In this document: positions 46,252-59,439 of the stretch, piece after piece
How positions within the stretch are numbered: the first letter of the stretch is position 1
Layout of the letters: the number at the start of each line of letters is the position of its first letter
Assembly (NCBI RefSeq): GCF_000150275.1
Contig: NW_002060953.1
Location: forward strand, 1,310,367 to 1,374,366
Direction: 5' to 3'
Source: Trichoplax adhaerens
Taxonomy: Eukaryota; Placozoa; Uniplacotomia; Trichoplacea; Trichoplacidae
Length of the DNA: 64,000 nucleotides
Notes under the pieces: model-generated
Seen by the model: the letters and a program-made list of their open reading frames with translations, nothing else
Database searches by the model: none
What the model was told of the DNA's origin: nothing
Made by a program: the position numbers and the translations under genes

Positions 46252-47235
46252 ATGAATTTGACCATGACGAACGTCACTCAATGTTTGCAAGATCTAAGAA
46301 CTTATAACAACAATCGAATATGGATTGCTATTGGCATTTTTACAGTTATCTGTAATCTAATATTATTTACAAGCGTGGTAAGGTCTAAATCCATTCAAAC
46401 ACCCTCCAACGTGATTATTTGTAGTTCATTTTTTATTGGAATTCTATTTGGTGGAATTTATATTATCCCTCGTTGGGGTGTTCGGAATTATGAAAATATT
46501 CACGTATTCTGCGCTTTTTTACCAGTACTTGGATCATCATTTCTGCTCAACTATAATCTACATCAATGTTTAATAAGTATTGATCGACTAATTGCCATAA
46601 AATGGCCAATAGACTACAAGTCTTCAATTAAATCTAAGCATTACATAATTACGGTGATATTCTTATGGATTATTTCTGTACTTGCTTCATCAATCCCTAT
46701 AATGAGTTTTCGTGAAGTTCCAATGAATGTTTGAACGCCAGTTTTTTACACTACTCCAGAAATCACCTACAGTTATGCGTTTTTTTTTGGTTTATTTTAC
46801 ATACCTATAGTTATTATAATTAGCTGTTACTCATACATTTTCTATAGAATATATGCAAGAAAGTCAAATTTTAGTAATAATAATGTGGAATCTGCTAACT
46901 CAATGCCAATGATTAGTCCTAAGAAAGCTATCACAGCATCTAAACAAATGTTTTTATTAGCGATACTATTTCTATTTATGCTTTTTCCCTATTTCTGTAA
47001 TTATCAACTTCTTATTTTAACGATCAGTCTTTCTAATAACACTTTAGCTGGTTATTATAAATTACCTTGCTGGGTTCGTGTTACTCTTCTTGTAATAACT
47101 CGCTATATTGCATTCTTATACCCTACAGTTAATCCCCTCTTGTACGTATATTTTGTTAAGAGTATTAAGACTGCGGTAATTGAATACTTTCATATTAGAG
47201 ACAGCGAGTCATCTAGATCTATCAAATATCGCTAA
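46252..47235 (+). pseudogene. Class A GPCR 7, complete but for one in-frame UGA at the ECL2 cysteine
   Basis: From ATG 46252 to the terminal TAA this is one continuous frame of 327 codons interrupted only by TGA at 46732-46734 (codon 161). On both sides it is a well-kept receptor: N-glycosylation sites at 2 and 7, SSFFIGILFGGIYIIPRW in TM2, Cys3.25 at 87, NYNLHQC in TM3, DRL at 111-113, Trp4.50 at 139, Pro5.50 within FYIPIVIIISCY, FMLFPY in TM6, NPLLY in TM7. In every relative here the ECL2 Cys lies eight residues after the Phe or Tyr of the [FY]R motif that ends TM4; in this gene the UGA occupies that position. A TGT or TGC to TGA change is the simple reading (recent pseudogene or null allele). 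Selenocysteine recoding is possible in principle but has no supporting evidence yet. Closest relatives are the two genes to its right. Confidence 0.88.
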
Positions 47236-48259
47236 TCTTAAATTTATTACTTTGAAAATAGTAATGTCACCTTTGAAAAGTTAACTGTATATAAGTTCTC
47301 TTAACCTCATGTAAAGTAGTCTAGTATTTTCTTATCATCTTACCGTTAAAATATCAATTGCTATAATCACAATCAGAACTATTCTAAGTTTACCAGATTC
47401 ATAGAAAAAATTAAAGGTATTACAAATTTGATTTATTTACGATTATCACAAATTAAATTTAAATCTACCAATCTTTGAATCCTTAGCTTGATATCAATAA
47501 AAACTCAAAGTGAAACCTTATAAGTTGTAGCATAAATGTATCGAAGTTGCTATTTTTATTAGATGGTAAATTATGTACCATATGATTGCCATCAAGTTTA
47601 ACTTAACAAATAACTAAATTTTTTGCCTTATTAAATTGATTTTACTATAATAAGTAATTATATCGTCGTTACTAATGCAGTATAAATAGAAACAACGCCG
47701 TAAAGCTAATTTATACATAGAATTACTTCTCCTTTTGAAATCGATATTCCTTCTGCTTCCCATAAAATTTGACTTCAAAACTTTCATTTCCTTGGATTAG
47801 TAGCTGGATAACATAATTTGCAATATGTTGGAGACTAGATAATAAATTATTATTGCAAAATAGCTTAACAATTACGCTTTAGGTTAACATGATTCCTTTT
47901 ATAAAGGCTTTCTATGAATTTTACTCTTAATGAATTTATTGGTAATATTTCTCGTTATATTACACACGACTGCTAACTTATTAATATTATCTGAGTGTGG
48001 ATAATTGATTAGATGCAACATTGCTATAAACTAATCAGCTTTCAAAAAATTTGAGCTTTAGGCTTTATTCTAAAGGAATTGTTATTATTATTGCTAACAG
48101 ACGATCAATGAGGGTCAGTAGCGTACTTTAAGCGATAAATTTTAAAGAAGCTAAAACAGATATTTAGCTAACAATGTGTTTTTCCAGATTAATAAAGAAT
48201 CTAAATTCGCATCTAAGTTATAAAGATGAATTAAGAATTTACCATAATTATAACTAGTT
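47236..48259. other. Intergenic, downstream of GPCR 7
   Basis: AT-rich; AATAAA near 47498. No SECIS-like hairpin could be recognised by eye in the 3' flank, though this is not a proper search. Confidence 0.4.
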
Positions 48260-48640
48260 GCAGTGTTGTAAGTTTCATTTGTACTGAACAAGAATTTTTG
48301 TATTGTAACTAAGTTAGTAGTTTACAGTAGTGATTTTAGTTCTGATTAATAATAGAAATTGTTAAAATATGAATAGTTCTATAAATGGAAAAATAGTGCT
48401 GTAATCGAATGATTTAGAATCAGCCAGCAGATGTTTATGAGCAAGTGTTATTGAATTAATTTGGATACTAAGCAAGAATAGCCGCTAGATAGTGAAAATA
48501 ATTTATCAATGTTAAGTGCCGCCAAAATGTACGGTATATTAGCTTCACAAATTGTCGAATATAATCAATTCTGAAATCATACGATGAAATATAAAGGCGT
48601 CTGAGATATATTGAAGACTGAGGGTGCTGCAAATTCCATT
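48260..48640 (+). repeat. Badly decayed LTR, group II-like
   Basis: Shares the order of several group II blocks: AGCAGATGTTTATGAGCAAG, GCCGCTAGATAGTGAA, and GGCGTCTGAGATATATTGAA against the GGCGT and GATACTGAA parts of 7718-8153. Ends and TSD are lost. Confidence 0.4.
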
Positions 48641-51600
48641 AGTTTCAACACCCCAAAGATTAGCTATATCCCCGTTGGTACAGTTAAAATGTGCCATGAA
48701 CCAATTTTTTGGACTAAATCTTTTATTTAAATGATAAAAGCTGATTGATTATAAGATATTAAATTACAATAAGTTCGTATTACTTTTGTTACATTATTAT
48801 ACTGAAATCGAATTTAACAATTATTATGCTCATAGTAGGAATCAATGTATTTCTAACGAGATTTTGGTAATGAATAATTGTAGGTTCAATAGGCTAGATA
48901 TTTGCATTTCGTTGCTGAGCAACATCAATAAAAATTCTTTGATTATTTAAAATAGATTGAACTTTTACCTATACTATCACCTACTAAATAGTAACTTTGA
49001 TACCGTGGTCTCCTACCAACTGATATTGCCATTTAACTGTTAATCATCGGGTCTTCTTTAGAACTCACTTCCCTACGATTCAACTGTGCATTAAAATTAT
49101 TTTAAACTTTTTTAACTTTTATGCTTAAAACTCCCACTATGTTATTAAATATATATGAAGTAATTGACTATGCCTATTGTTGATAATCAGGATTTCTTCT
49201 CATATTAGTAACACAATAGCAACTATTATTAGTAATCCAACTACATCAATTTACAATGAAGACTAATTTTTAAATTTACCTTCAAGCTTTTGTATTATAA
49301 TAGGCATTGTAGCTTTAAAAGGAATTTAGTTTGATTACAGTAGATTTGACTTGGTATCTTAGTATAAACCAGATTACTTTAATCATTTTAAATTTAAGAA
49401 CAACCAGCGGTATAATTTTGTTAAGAAGTATGTATTGTAAGATTAAAATTTAACCGATGTTTTTAGTCGATGCAACGTATGTGCTACAAAGATGATAAAT
49501 CGGTAGTCAATTTTTTGGGTAAAATACAGTAAAAATTATATTACTTTGCTGCTAAATACAAGACAAATCAAAATATTTTGATCTGGGTTTTAGCTTTAGA
49601 TTATTGGTATGTCATAGTGTTTTTTTTAAAGCTATATGTCGTCGTCATAAAATAATTAAACAATTGTCTTGGATACAACGTAGATTAGTAACCAGAGAAT
49701 TGAGTGAACAGCAATAATCCATTCAAGAATGAGAATTAACTGTACTCCTGAAATCTTTTCATTATAAAAATGTAACAGTTTCTTTACCGTAATGAGTTAA
49801 ACTAGCTAATTGAATATTTTTATTAAAAATTGAGATATTTACGTGATAGTAGATTGTGTTATGGTGTTTGTTTGTAGAGGAGTTGAGTGAGCAACTGCTC
49901 TTACTTATTTCTTTTTATTTTTTTTCATTTTTCATTCGACTAGGAGTATAGACTAGAAGAATATAAATCTCGATGCTGTTCTCATTTCTGTATTAGAGAG
50001 TTATTTACGTGGATAGGGTTTATAGCTGTGTTACAAGATTGCTACCGGATAATAGATTACAATTGTGAATTCTTCTGTATGAGATTAAGAGCAAATATCA
50101 GATAACTTAGAAAGTAAATGGAGCCTTTAGATAGGGTAGTATACGATAGAGAGACGTAGATAAGAATAAACTGTACTGATAGTGTTCTTAAGTGAAGATC
50201 TTGATCTCATTTGCTGAAGTAAATGGTTAAACCAATTTGGCCTAAGGAAGCGTAGCTCACAAACTCGAGAAGCTAGTGGTCCCAGTTGGGAGCGTAATTC
50301 TAGGTAACGCTGATCCAGTATACTAAATTCAGGTAACATTGATTTAATGCAAACACACAATAGCAACCTAAATGTACTAATGCTACGTATATTAGCACAT
50401 CTTATTAAAAGTGCTATCCAAGTCATTCCACTTAAGATATCATAACTCTTCTATTAATTTCTAGCACCTTTCAGTGTTATTATCAGATGTGGAATGCATT
50501 AGTACAGTCATGTTAAGATATCGCTACTGATAATTTATTCTGATAGTAGTATTAAGGCTAATGATGCATTATAAGTAATTAATGTAAAATAGCTATAAGT
50601 TTTTACATTAATCTAGCAAATCTACCCCATGACTTACTATTAATTATGATGAGTGTTCTAATACTTGTTTCTGTATGGATAATTTTTAATGCGTGTCTGC
50701 CTATTGTCCTGTATAGAATTTTTTCATTAAATACGTAAAATAAAACTTTATTAGCTATCACTAATACCACACCCGTTATATGAACGCGAAGATATATTAC
50801 GCCTCTAAAACTACGATATTTTTGGATAATACTATTTTTAATTAGCTATTATAGCTCAAGTACACCTTTCAGCTAGCAAATCACTAGATTGCTTTTATTT
50901 ATGAATAATCTCATATATAAATTTATTCGTAGTTAACTGCTAAATATATTAATTATTATTTATTATTTTTTCAATAATAATAAGAACTGAATAGCAGGTC
51001 TGAAAAATCTGTATATCTACACAGTAATTATGTATTAATATTGTATAACCGATTACAAGAGTTATAACGATCTCAGTAATTGTTAATATACGTACACGCA
51101 GAACTTAATTCTATCAGTTAGTTAGTTAAAATATTATATGTTATCACTACTTTATCCTGCCGAACAGACATATCTGGGCGTAGGTAAATAAGAATGAGAA
51201 TGATGTACAAAAACAGAAAACTGTCATTGCCATCATTGGACAATCTTCATGGTTACCGCAAGTCTTCCATTTGATATTCCAATTGCAGTATCTATTTACA
51301 ATAATTGTAACTTAATCTAATTGATTTATTAATGGAACCTCTACTGCTCATAATAGCAAAACTCGGTACAGCCAGTTCCTAAATAAACTGACTTTACCAT
51401 CATAACAGCAAAAAGGCCTACAAAGAATTAATAAAGCCTTTATAATTGAAATACAGTAGTAAATTGATAACTTTTTTCGACAATGTGAAAACTGTAGCAG
51501 ATTTAGCAGCTTCTTTTATAATTATATAATAGTAATTATAACGCTACACTGTGCGTTTATAAGACAGCTTTTTTGAAGATTAGTCTTAAAAAGCTTATTT

Positions 51601-53375
51601 TTATACCATGCTTAGTCCGAAAGGTTTTATGAATGTAGGCAAAATCATTTTAATGTAGCTAAATACTTGTAGAATACTAGATCTGAGTAAAGGTTTCATG
51701 CAGTAAGCTTATCGGTAAACGATACTTTCGAATCTAAGCGTTCCATATCAATATTCAACCTAAAATTACCAACAAAGTTACCCAAAAACAGATAGAGGTG
51801 TTTACCATGGGATTGTGAAATAAGGTAGTTATCTTCAGTTGAAAAAATTGCATTACATTGTTTCAATACAAGCGGACTTGTCCTCAATTTTCTATTAATT
51901 CTACTGTGTGATTCCATCCTTTACGAATTACAATGCATACCGTGATCCCTAATTTTTAATTGGATTTTTGAAGATTTCCAAAATAAATTGTTAGAAGAAA
52001 AATTTAAAGTATAGGTCCTGTCATATATGTACTATCATATATGTTTCTGAATACGGCATTGTCTATACTTTGTACTAGTCAATTTCTGCAGCACCGTAGA
52101 ATAATTTGAGTATACAAGATCTATATTTAATGATTTATTACGCGTAATTTTATTTATCCTATAATTTAAAAGCGTTATAGTGATGCCCTAATACAACAAT
52201 AACCCATTCTTATCAATTTCCGCACTCATAAATAATGATCCTCGCTACTGTGCGTTCTGCGTAGTAAAAACAATTTTCAAGTATTTATCTCAGCAAGTAG
52301 CTCTAATAATTATATGATAAGCTTGTACTCTTTGATTTTTTCACGTAACTAAAGCAATTTGACTAGATTACACCTTTCATGTATGCCATTATCTTATATA
52401 GCTTCATTAAACACAATCTTCCTATAAATATCATAATCGATGCCATTAATTTTTTATAACACCGAACTGTTAAGATACGCGTAGACTGTCTTTCTTTCGA
52501 AATGCCACGCTTCCGCTCAGCATGATTATCAAGTCCTTGTATGAAATGAAAGAAACATGATGGTAACGTCTGAAAGTGTCTATTGAAACTGATCTGAGAG
52601 TGAAGAGAGCGAAATAAGCATGCCTTTAAACGTGCGTTTTCAGTTTCAGCGTTAATATTTGCATTATTAAAGAAGTTTAAGTAGGCTACATTTTACAATG
52701 CGTTCCATGTTTTTTGTTCAATTTTATTCTTAACTATATTTTAAGACGTGTTAAACATTGATCACAATAGATTTTGAATTGGACATTTCGCTGATACCTT
52801 ATAACAACAATATACATAATATAGTATATCAGAAATTTTATTGCCTTGCTAATGTTTTCATTATAAACTGAGAATAAATAGTAAAGGTCGTAAATATATG
52901 ATGCAATGTGATACAATTAACTTATTCATTTTGTAAAGTTAAATTGTATCAAGATCATACAGTGAGTGATGCCGTACTGACAACTGATTTTGTTGGTCTT
53001 ATCATAAATACATTCGCAAACTTTAATAATTGATCAGAAAATGCACGTGGAGTTAAGTGATACAACAGACAAAGTATGTTCCTTAAACTACGATGACAGT
53101 TTCTCATATCAAGATCAAGGTAAATTGCTAAAATTCTCAAGAGTTTCGAACAATATAAGCAATTAGATTAACGCCATCCATAATTAAGGCCTTCCATATA
53201 TGCTCGTAATTTAACTATCCAGTCGTAATAGTTGATATTGGCTACGATCTTTTGCGAAGGCCGCTTAAATATTTTGTCGCATTAGTGAAAGATTCGATAA
53301 AAAAGTATGGTAATAAGAGCATTTTTAGATCTTTTAGAAATATAAACCGATTATTCATTGCTTTCGATAGCCATT
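48641..53375. other. Long intergenic stretch, upstream of the GPCR 8 relic
   Basis: AT-rich throughout. The longest frame, 99 codons on the minus strand at 50127-50426, has no recognisable domain and is not supported. Other short minus-strand frames (51696-51917, 52734-52916, 52955-53140) look like chance. No receptor relic, RNA gene or clear transposon end was found. Confidence 0.4.
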
Positions 53376-54353
53376 ATGACCAATGTTTCCTACGTTACTT
53401 ACAGAGATTTTATATCAATTAACGATCACTCATTAAGGATAGGGATTGGAGCATTAGCTATTACAACGAATCTAATCTTATTTACTGGCTTAATTTCCTC
53501 GCCATCTATTCATTTACCATCTAATATTATCATCTGTAGCTCATTTTTTATCGGTATCCTTTTTGGTGGATTCTACATTATGCCAAGATGGGATATAGGA
53601 GTATCGCGTCCACAAAGCAATTTTTGTTCGTAACTACCTGTTATTGGATAATCATTCCTTTTCAATAATAATTTACATCAGTGCTTTATCGGTATTGGCC
53701 GATATATTGCGGTAAAATAGCCGATGCAATATAAAAGCAAGATAACCAAAAGGCGTTATATTACTTCAGTTTTCATCCTGAGGTTTATTTCTTTTCTTTC
53801 CGCATCAATCCCAATCATGACTTTCCGTCCACTTTAAGTTAATCATTGTACGACCATATCTTTACCAAATCTTATTTCCGAAACTACGTTTTTCTATATA
53901 TATCATTCTGGCATATTCTTCATTCCAGTTATTATTACGTTGTGTTGCTACAGTTATTTTTATTATGTTACCCTAAAGCTTAGATTTTCACAAGCAAAGG
54001 ATGATAGTGTTGTATTTAGATCTCGGCGATACTTTAAGTTCAAGAAGAAAATAACCGCAGCTGCTCTGCAAATAAGCATTTTAGCCACAATTTTTATCGT
54101 AATGATGCTACCTTTTACTGTTGTTTTTCAGATTCTATTCGTAACTTTCCATTCTAAAGAGTCTTATTTACAATTAATATGTTGGATGCATGATTATTTG
54201 TCAGTTATATGCCGGTATATAGTCTTTACGTATCCTGCAATTGACCATGTATTACATGATTACTTTGTTAAATTAATTCGAACTGCTGTTATGAAAAAAT
54301 GTAGTTTATTCCATAATAGAAAATCGAATTTTGTTAACTCGCAAAATCATTAG
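53376..54353 (+). pseudogene. GPCR 8 pseudogene: four in-frame stops, no indels
   Basis: From ATG 53376 to the terminal TAG the reading frame never shifts, yet it holds four premature stops: TAA 53631-53633, TAA 53649-53651, TAG 53718-53720 (where relatives have the Trp of WP) and TAA 53835-53837. Between them the family pattern is clear: SSFFIGILFGGFYIMPRW in TM2, NNNLHQC in TM3, TFRPL then the ECL2 Cys eight residues after Phe, FIPVIITLCCYSY in TM5, VMMLPFTV in TM6. Key residues are also eroded: the DRY region reads IGRY, losing the Asp, and TM7 reads AIDHVLHDY instead of NPLLY. Non-functional. Most like the receptors at 46252 and 61022. Confidence 0.92.
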
Positions 54354-55559
54354 GTTAGTCTAGTTTGATGTTTTTGGAATAAATAATTACAGTCTATATT
54401 TGGTGTCAATATGTTCCGGCCAGCCTGTCCAATCAGTAATCTTACTCATTGACTATCCCATCGTAATACTAGACCTTTGTGCCGTTGCTGACTCAAAATT
54501 TCAACGCTTACCTTGATTTATTCATATATCGTCCAATTTTACTTAATGCATAGCAAGTATAATTATTAAACACGGATATGGGAGATCTATGATCTTCGAC
54601 CTAAGAAACGGTTTCGCTGACAAATTGTATCAATTGTAGCATATTATATATTCGTTTTCTACCCAGCTTAGAGCTCCTTTACTAGTATTAAAATTTCTAA
54701 TCAGCAATGTTATTTAAATTAGAAGTATAATTTACTTTTTTTCATGACGATAATATTGTCACACTAATTTTTGCATCTTGTTCTAAATGACATCTTATTA
54801 ACAAATAATTTGCTTACAATATATGATTTTAAAATACTACTATCATTTTATATATTAATTGTGATAGTTATTATATCATGATAAGCGTTATTATGATATT
54901 TTTGATAGCACACGAACAGTTTTATAATTTGATTGTTTGTTGCAAAAGTAGTCTTCGTGACGTATACTTTATTTCTATGTTACGTTCTATATATTTGTAA
55001 TATCGTTTCCACAGTAATTTTAGTCCACAGAGGAATCCAGTACTATAAAAGCTTTTTATTACAAGGTTCTAAAGAATAGTACAGCAATAATTAATTACTC
55101 ACAAGAATCTAGTCTAAAGTAATCTGAGCTCAATTAGATATCAAATCTTTTCTCCCCCTTTACGCTCAGATTTGTACACCTTATATACTTTTCTCTGAAT
55201 CTATTTAAGGCAATAACATCGTCTACAATCAGACATGAATCATCACTACATTTTACAGTATTAATCAAACTGCTTACAATATTATTACTTTACCATTAAT
55301 GTCCAACACCGTAAGGTATTGGGCATCTTTACAATCTTAGTATTTCAAGTCGTATAACGTCCTGTACCATAATTAGTTAACAGCTATATTAGTGAATAAC
55401 ACTTTCTAATATAGTAGTTACCAGTCACCTAAATCTAGCAGCACAAGAATATCTATTTTTAGAAACTTAACTATTCTAAATATAGTACACAACACAATCA
55501 AATATAGCTATCGCTACAAGCAAATATAGGGTGCATCACTACAATATTCTTATATCTTA
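54354..55559. other. Intergenic with decayed LTR-like DNA
   Basis: 54940-55020 resembles the upstream part of the repeat at 59440-60050. About 55030-55390 looks like a minus-strand LTR (reverse TATA ATATACTT near 55182, a TTTATTA-type reverse poly(A) near 55058, a CCGTAAGG palindrome near 55309). Ends could not be fixed. Confidence 0.35.
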
Positions 55560-56111
55560 AAATTGTTTTACGGTCTCCTTAATTGTAATTTAACTGGTTA
55601 AGAGTTGATATCCTTAATTTATGATTAAATAGACTAAAACATTAATAGCCTACCAGCTAAACTGGACTATATCTATCACCTCCAAGTTGTTAAGGTTCAA
55701 AGTACAATTCGTTAGTTTAGAGGAAATATTTTAGTGGGATAACTTTATATATATCTGTTAAACTATTAATAAGCATTGATTGTTTTAAAACTGTTACTGT
55801 AAATTTAATAGGATTAGACTGTATTTAATCTGTATAGATAGAATCTCTTTAAAGCATTAATTTAGTTAATTTCTAAGAGACAAGGTGACTTGAGTAGCTG
55901 AACCCCCTTTAGGTCCGAAACTTATATAAACGGCAAGTTCGCCGACAATAAATTAGATCGTGATTTTTTATTAAGTCTTGAAGGTCTCCCTATCTTAAAC
56001 CCTACCTACCTTGGAATATCAATTGTTTGGTGTTCCAAATAACAGTAGTAAAAGGTAGAAATCACTATCTCAATCCTTGTTGCACGTCAGGGCTACTTCT
56101 AGCTCGTAACA
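55560..56111 (+). repeat. LTR-like repeat, group IV, copy 1
   Basis: Colinear with 59500-60050: TTTTACGGTCTCC near the left, TATATAAA at 55923-55930, AATAAA at 55947-55952, CCTACC and AGCTCGTAACA at the right end. The spacing of TATA, AATAAA and the TAACA end matches the other LTRs. The 5' border and TSD were not found. Confidence 0.6.
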
Positions 56112-57192
56112 ATACTTAACTTTTATTTTAAATTACTCATATTCCCTGTGCATGCTTTAACTTTTTTTCCTTTGCTTTAATTAATGCAGTAATTTGAAAG
56201 TTGATATCACGCGACCATATCACTGCTACAGGGGGTAACTAATCCAATAGAACATCATTTTGCACAACGCAGGTAATTTTTATCTAAAAGAATAGGTACG
56301 TTGCAAGTTTTCCTTGTGAAGTATTTTATTTATTTGTGAAAAGGTAAGCGTTTTGAAAATAAAACCAACCCGTATAGCCTGCAATTCATCTACACTATAT
56401 CGCCATGAATTTCACCTTAGATCGATCAATTTTCTCTGCATTCTAAAACCGTAATAGTTTAAAGATAATAGTCAACTCTGACATTTTATTAATAGATTAT
56501 CAACAATTGCCTTTGATCAACGTATATAATGAACTTCGATAAAATGTTAGCAGCTGTCAGCATATATTATAATTAAATTGTAAATTTTCCGTCCAAATGA
56601 ATGGGTATATATGCTGCACAAAGCAAAACTTAAAAAGGAAATTTCTAGCCTGGTTATTTCGTATTACAATATGTGACACGGATAAAATTTGACCCCGGCT
56701 AATATGCACAATAGCCAGCTAAAGCCCGAATTAAGGCAAAAGTATTAGAACTTCTAGAAAGTGTACTTCTGGATCAAGTCTATAGAATTAATGCCTCATC
56801 ATTCGTATAAAATATCTATGTTATGAATCATCTGAAACGTATGTATGTTTATGCATATAATAATGCTATATCGACACTTTATTACGTAGTGCTGGAGCAT
56901 TAGACATTAGCATGAAGCTTATTATGAAGCGAATTCTTGTAAACTTCAAATTTCGATATCCAATTTTTTTAAGATTGTGATACGAAAATTGAATTTTATA
57001 GCATTTCTCAATACTCTTATATTTTTGGATTAGATTTTTAAAATTCGATTGAAATTGATAAACCTTATGACGTTAAAATATAAAGCTCAAAAATACCGTA
57101 ATTATACCGTATATTAATCCCGTTTTGAAATATTTGTAGCAACAGATTTTGTTAAAAATTCTAACAATAACTTACGGAACAGTATACTGTTA
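56112..57192. other. Intergenic, nothing recognisable
   Basis: AT-rich spacer; no gene or repeat boundary. Confidence 0.45.
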
Positions 57193-57197
57193 GTACC

Positions 57198-57810
57198 TGT
57201 TACGGAGCCATGCTCCGAAATATTAATTGCTATGTTAATTAAAATATCTCATTTAAATTGTTGTTTGCTCCAGTAACTTATTAGATATTAATGTTTATTA
57301 ATAAGTACTTGCTATTGCCAAGGTATCAGAAAGTTCATTATTGTTGACGTGTCGGAGCTAACACGCTTAGTCAGTAAACGTTAATTAATAACACCTTAAG
57401 TGTAAGGTCTAATTACTTTGCAATACCGTAAGGCTTTACTTGCTACAATAGGATATATATATACTGCACAGTGTAAGTCGCTATGTCAAGAATATTCACA
57501 AGTGCACCATCGGCGTTGGCCGAGACTATAAAAAGCCGAGCACTAGCTTAGCTGTTCAGTTCCAGTTAGTCACTTGCGAGATCTTTTGACCATTATTGCT
57601 GAGAATGTTCTTACGTTTTCTTTAGTACATTTTAAAACTAAGTTTAACGAAAAAAAAGTGCAGTATTTAAACCTATTACTCATTAGTAGCTTATTTGTAT
57701 AGCTGAAAGTTAGTTCAACTACAATAGGTCCCTAAGTTAGTTGGGAACACGAGTACTAGTGAAGATAGTGTTAAAGACACGGTTTCTTGTTACAAAGGAG
57801 ATTTGTAACA
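57198..57810 (+). mobile_element. Solo LTR, group I, 613 bp, TSD GTACC
   Basis: The element starts TGTTACGGAGCCATGCTCCG, ends ATTTGTAACA, and is flanked by GTACC at 57193-57197 and 57811-57815. The perfect 5' hairpin is CGGAGC with GCTCCG. TATAAAAA is at 57527-57534 and is followed by a CAGTTCCAGT motif shared with the other two group I LTRs. No internal region. Confidence 0.95.
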
Positions 57811-57815
57811 GTACC

Positions 57816-59439
57816 GTACTGTACAGATCAATACAGGGACAACTCGACTTGAGCACGTGAGCTGGTTCAGTACACTTTATTGCGTAGTGCTAAAACAAAC
57901 AATTGCATAATTATACATAATATGAATAGGATCAGAAAGTCACTAAGGCAATTTATCATAAACAGTAGGCTTTGAGACGGTATAAGGCAATTACTTAATA
58001 CCCATTCTGTGCAACTTTAATTAAAAACCGAATTAAGGGCGTCTCTATATTTTAATGTTAATATAATTTTTATCCCTTTTTATACTCAGTATAAAGATAA
58101 ACTATTAAGTATTTATTGTTCTATATAATTTTTAATAGAACAATAATTTAGCAAATTATCTACTTAGATATTCAAACAGTAGATGTTGCAATTGACACTA
58201 TAAACGAAATTATCATTCGTGTTACTTCCGTTATCAGACGAATTAAAATAGGAATTTTAATAATGTTATGTGTCATGATCCAACATTGAGATAAAAAAAG
58301 TTAGTAATAACTTTGATACAAAGTCAGCACTATCGGTCAGCAACAATGTTTCAATTGAACAAAAATAGATCTCAACTATATAGAAAATACAATATGCGCA
58401 CATTTATAGGTTAATTTGGCTGTCGCTGTTCATAAGTTTGGGTTTAAAACCTACTGAGCATGTAATTAAGTTCTTAAACTTAATCCTATTTTTATTAATT
58501 TTTTTCTCGAAATATTATTCGTGATTTTGGTATCAATCTTGTAGCAAAGCAACATCCATTATATTGAATATATTTGACAGCAGTAATTATGTAATAACGT
58601 GTGTATGTTCTTTAATTTTTAAGATAAACAAATTTTCTATGTTAGAAAATCTCTTCCTAAATACATATTATTTTCTAAGTTATAAAATTTATTATTTATG
58701 ATACCAACGATATTGTAATTAAAGTGTATTTGCATTGTCCTTATATCAAAATGTCTAGCAAGATTTCTCAATTGTAATATGTTTATTTAGGATTTTGTAA
58801 TAGTATAAAAATGCTTAAAATTATAATATAGTTTCTTTTAAAGTCCTTATTTCTTAAATTAATCAACATCATTTACCGTATTTTCTATGACGATAAATTA
58901 TATAATGCCATTAATATTTCATACTAAAATATTCATGGCAATAATTTAATGGCTACTATTAATCATTTATCTTAAATGGATAATAATATTTCACACGGCC
59001 ACAACTGGCTGATAATTATGTATTCACCATATCAGTATTCCAGATTGAAAACTACTGCATTAAATTTAAATGTGCTTTGTGACTGTTCTAACTTTCTTTT
59101 TGCTAATTCTTTAGGTATTTACCAAGACACCTATATAATAGATCATTCAATTACTAAACATGAATAAAAGTAACTGTATCCTTTAATGCGGTACTATTGG
59201 CATAAGTATGCTAGCTCGCACAGGAGAGAAAAATCGCATCTGTTAGAAATGATAAATAATATTAATCTTATAAAATTTATGGAATTTATATTAACTAAGT
59301 TAGAACTATTAAACTCTGCTACCATATCGAGATACATACTTCCTATATCTTGCTAAGCAATGAACGTACAAATGCTACCTTTATGATTAGAATTAAAATG
59401 GAAGACCCAAACAATCCAAATATAGACAATGCCTAGTAA
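57816..59439. other. Intergenic, nothing recognisable
   Basis: AT-rich. A 63-codon frame at 58976-59167 has no domain. Confidence 0.45.

Noticed and set aside
50127-50426. 99-codon minus-strand frame
   Set aside because: No recognisable domain, no matching neighbour and basic low-complexity content. Consistent with chance in a long non-coding stretch.
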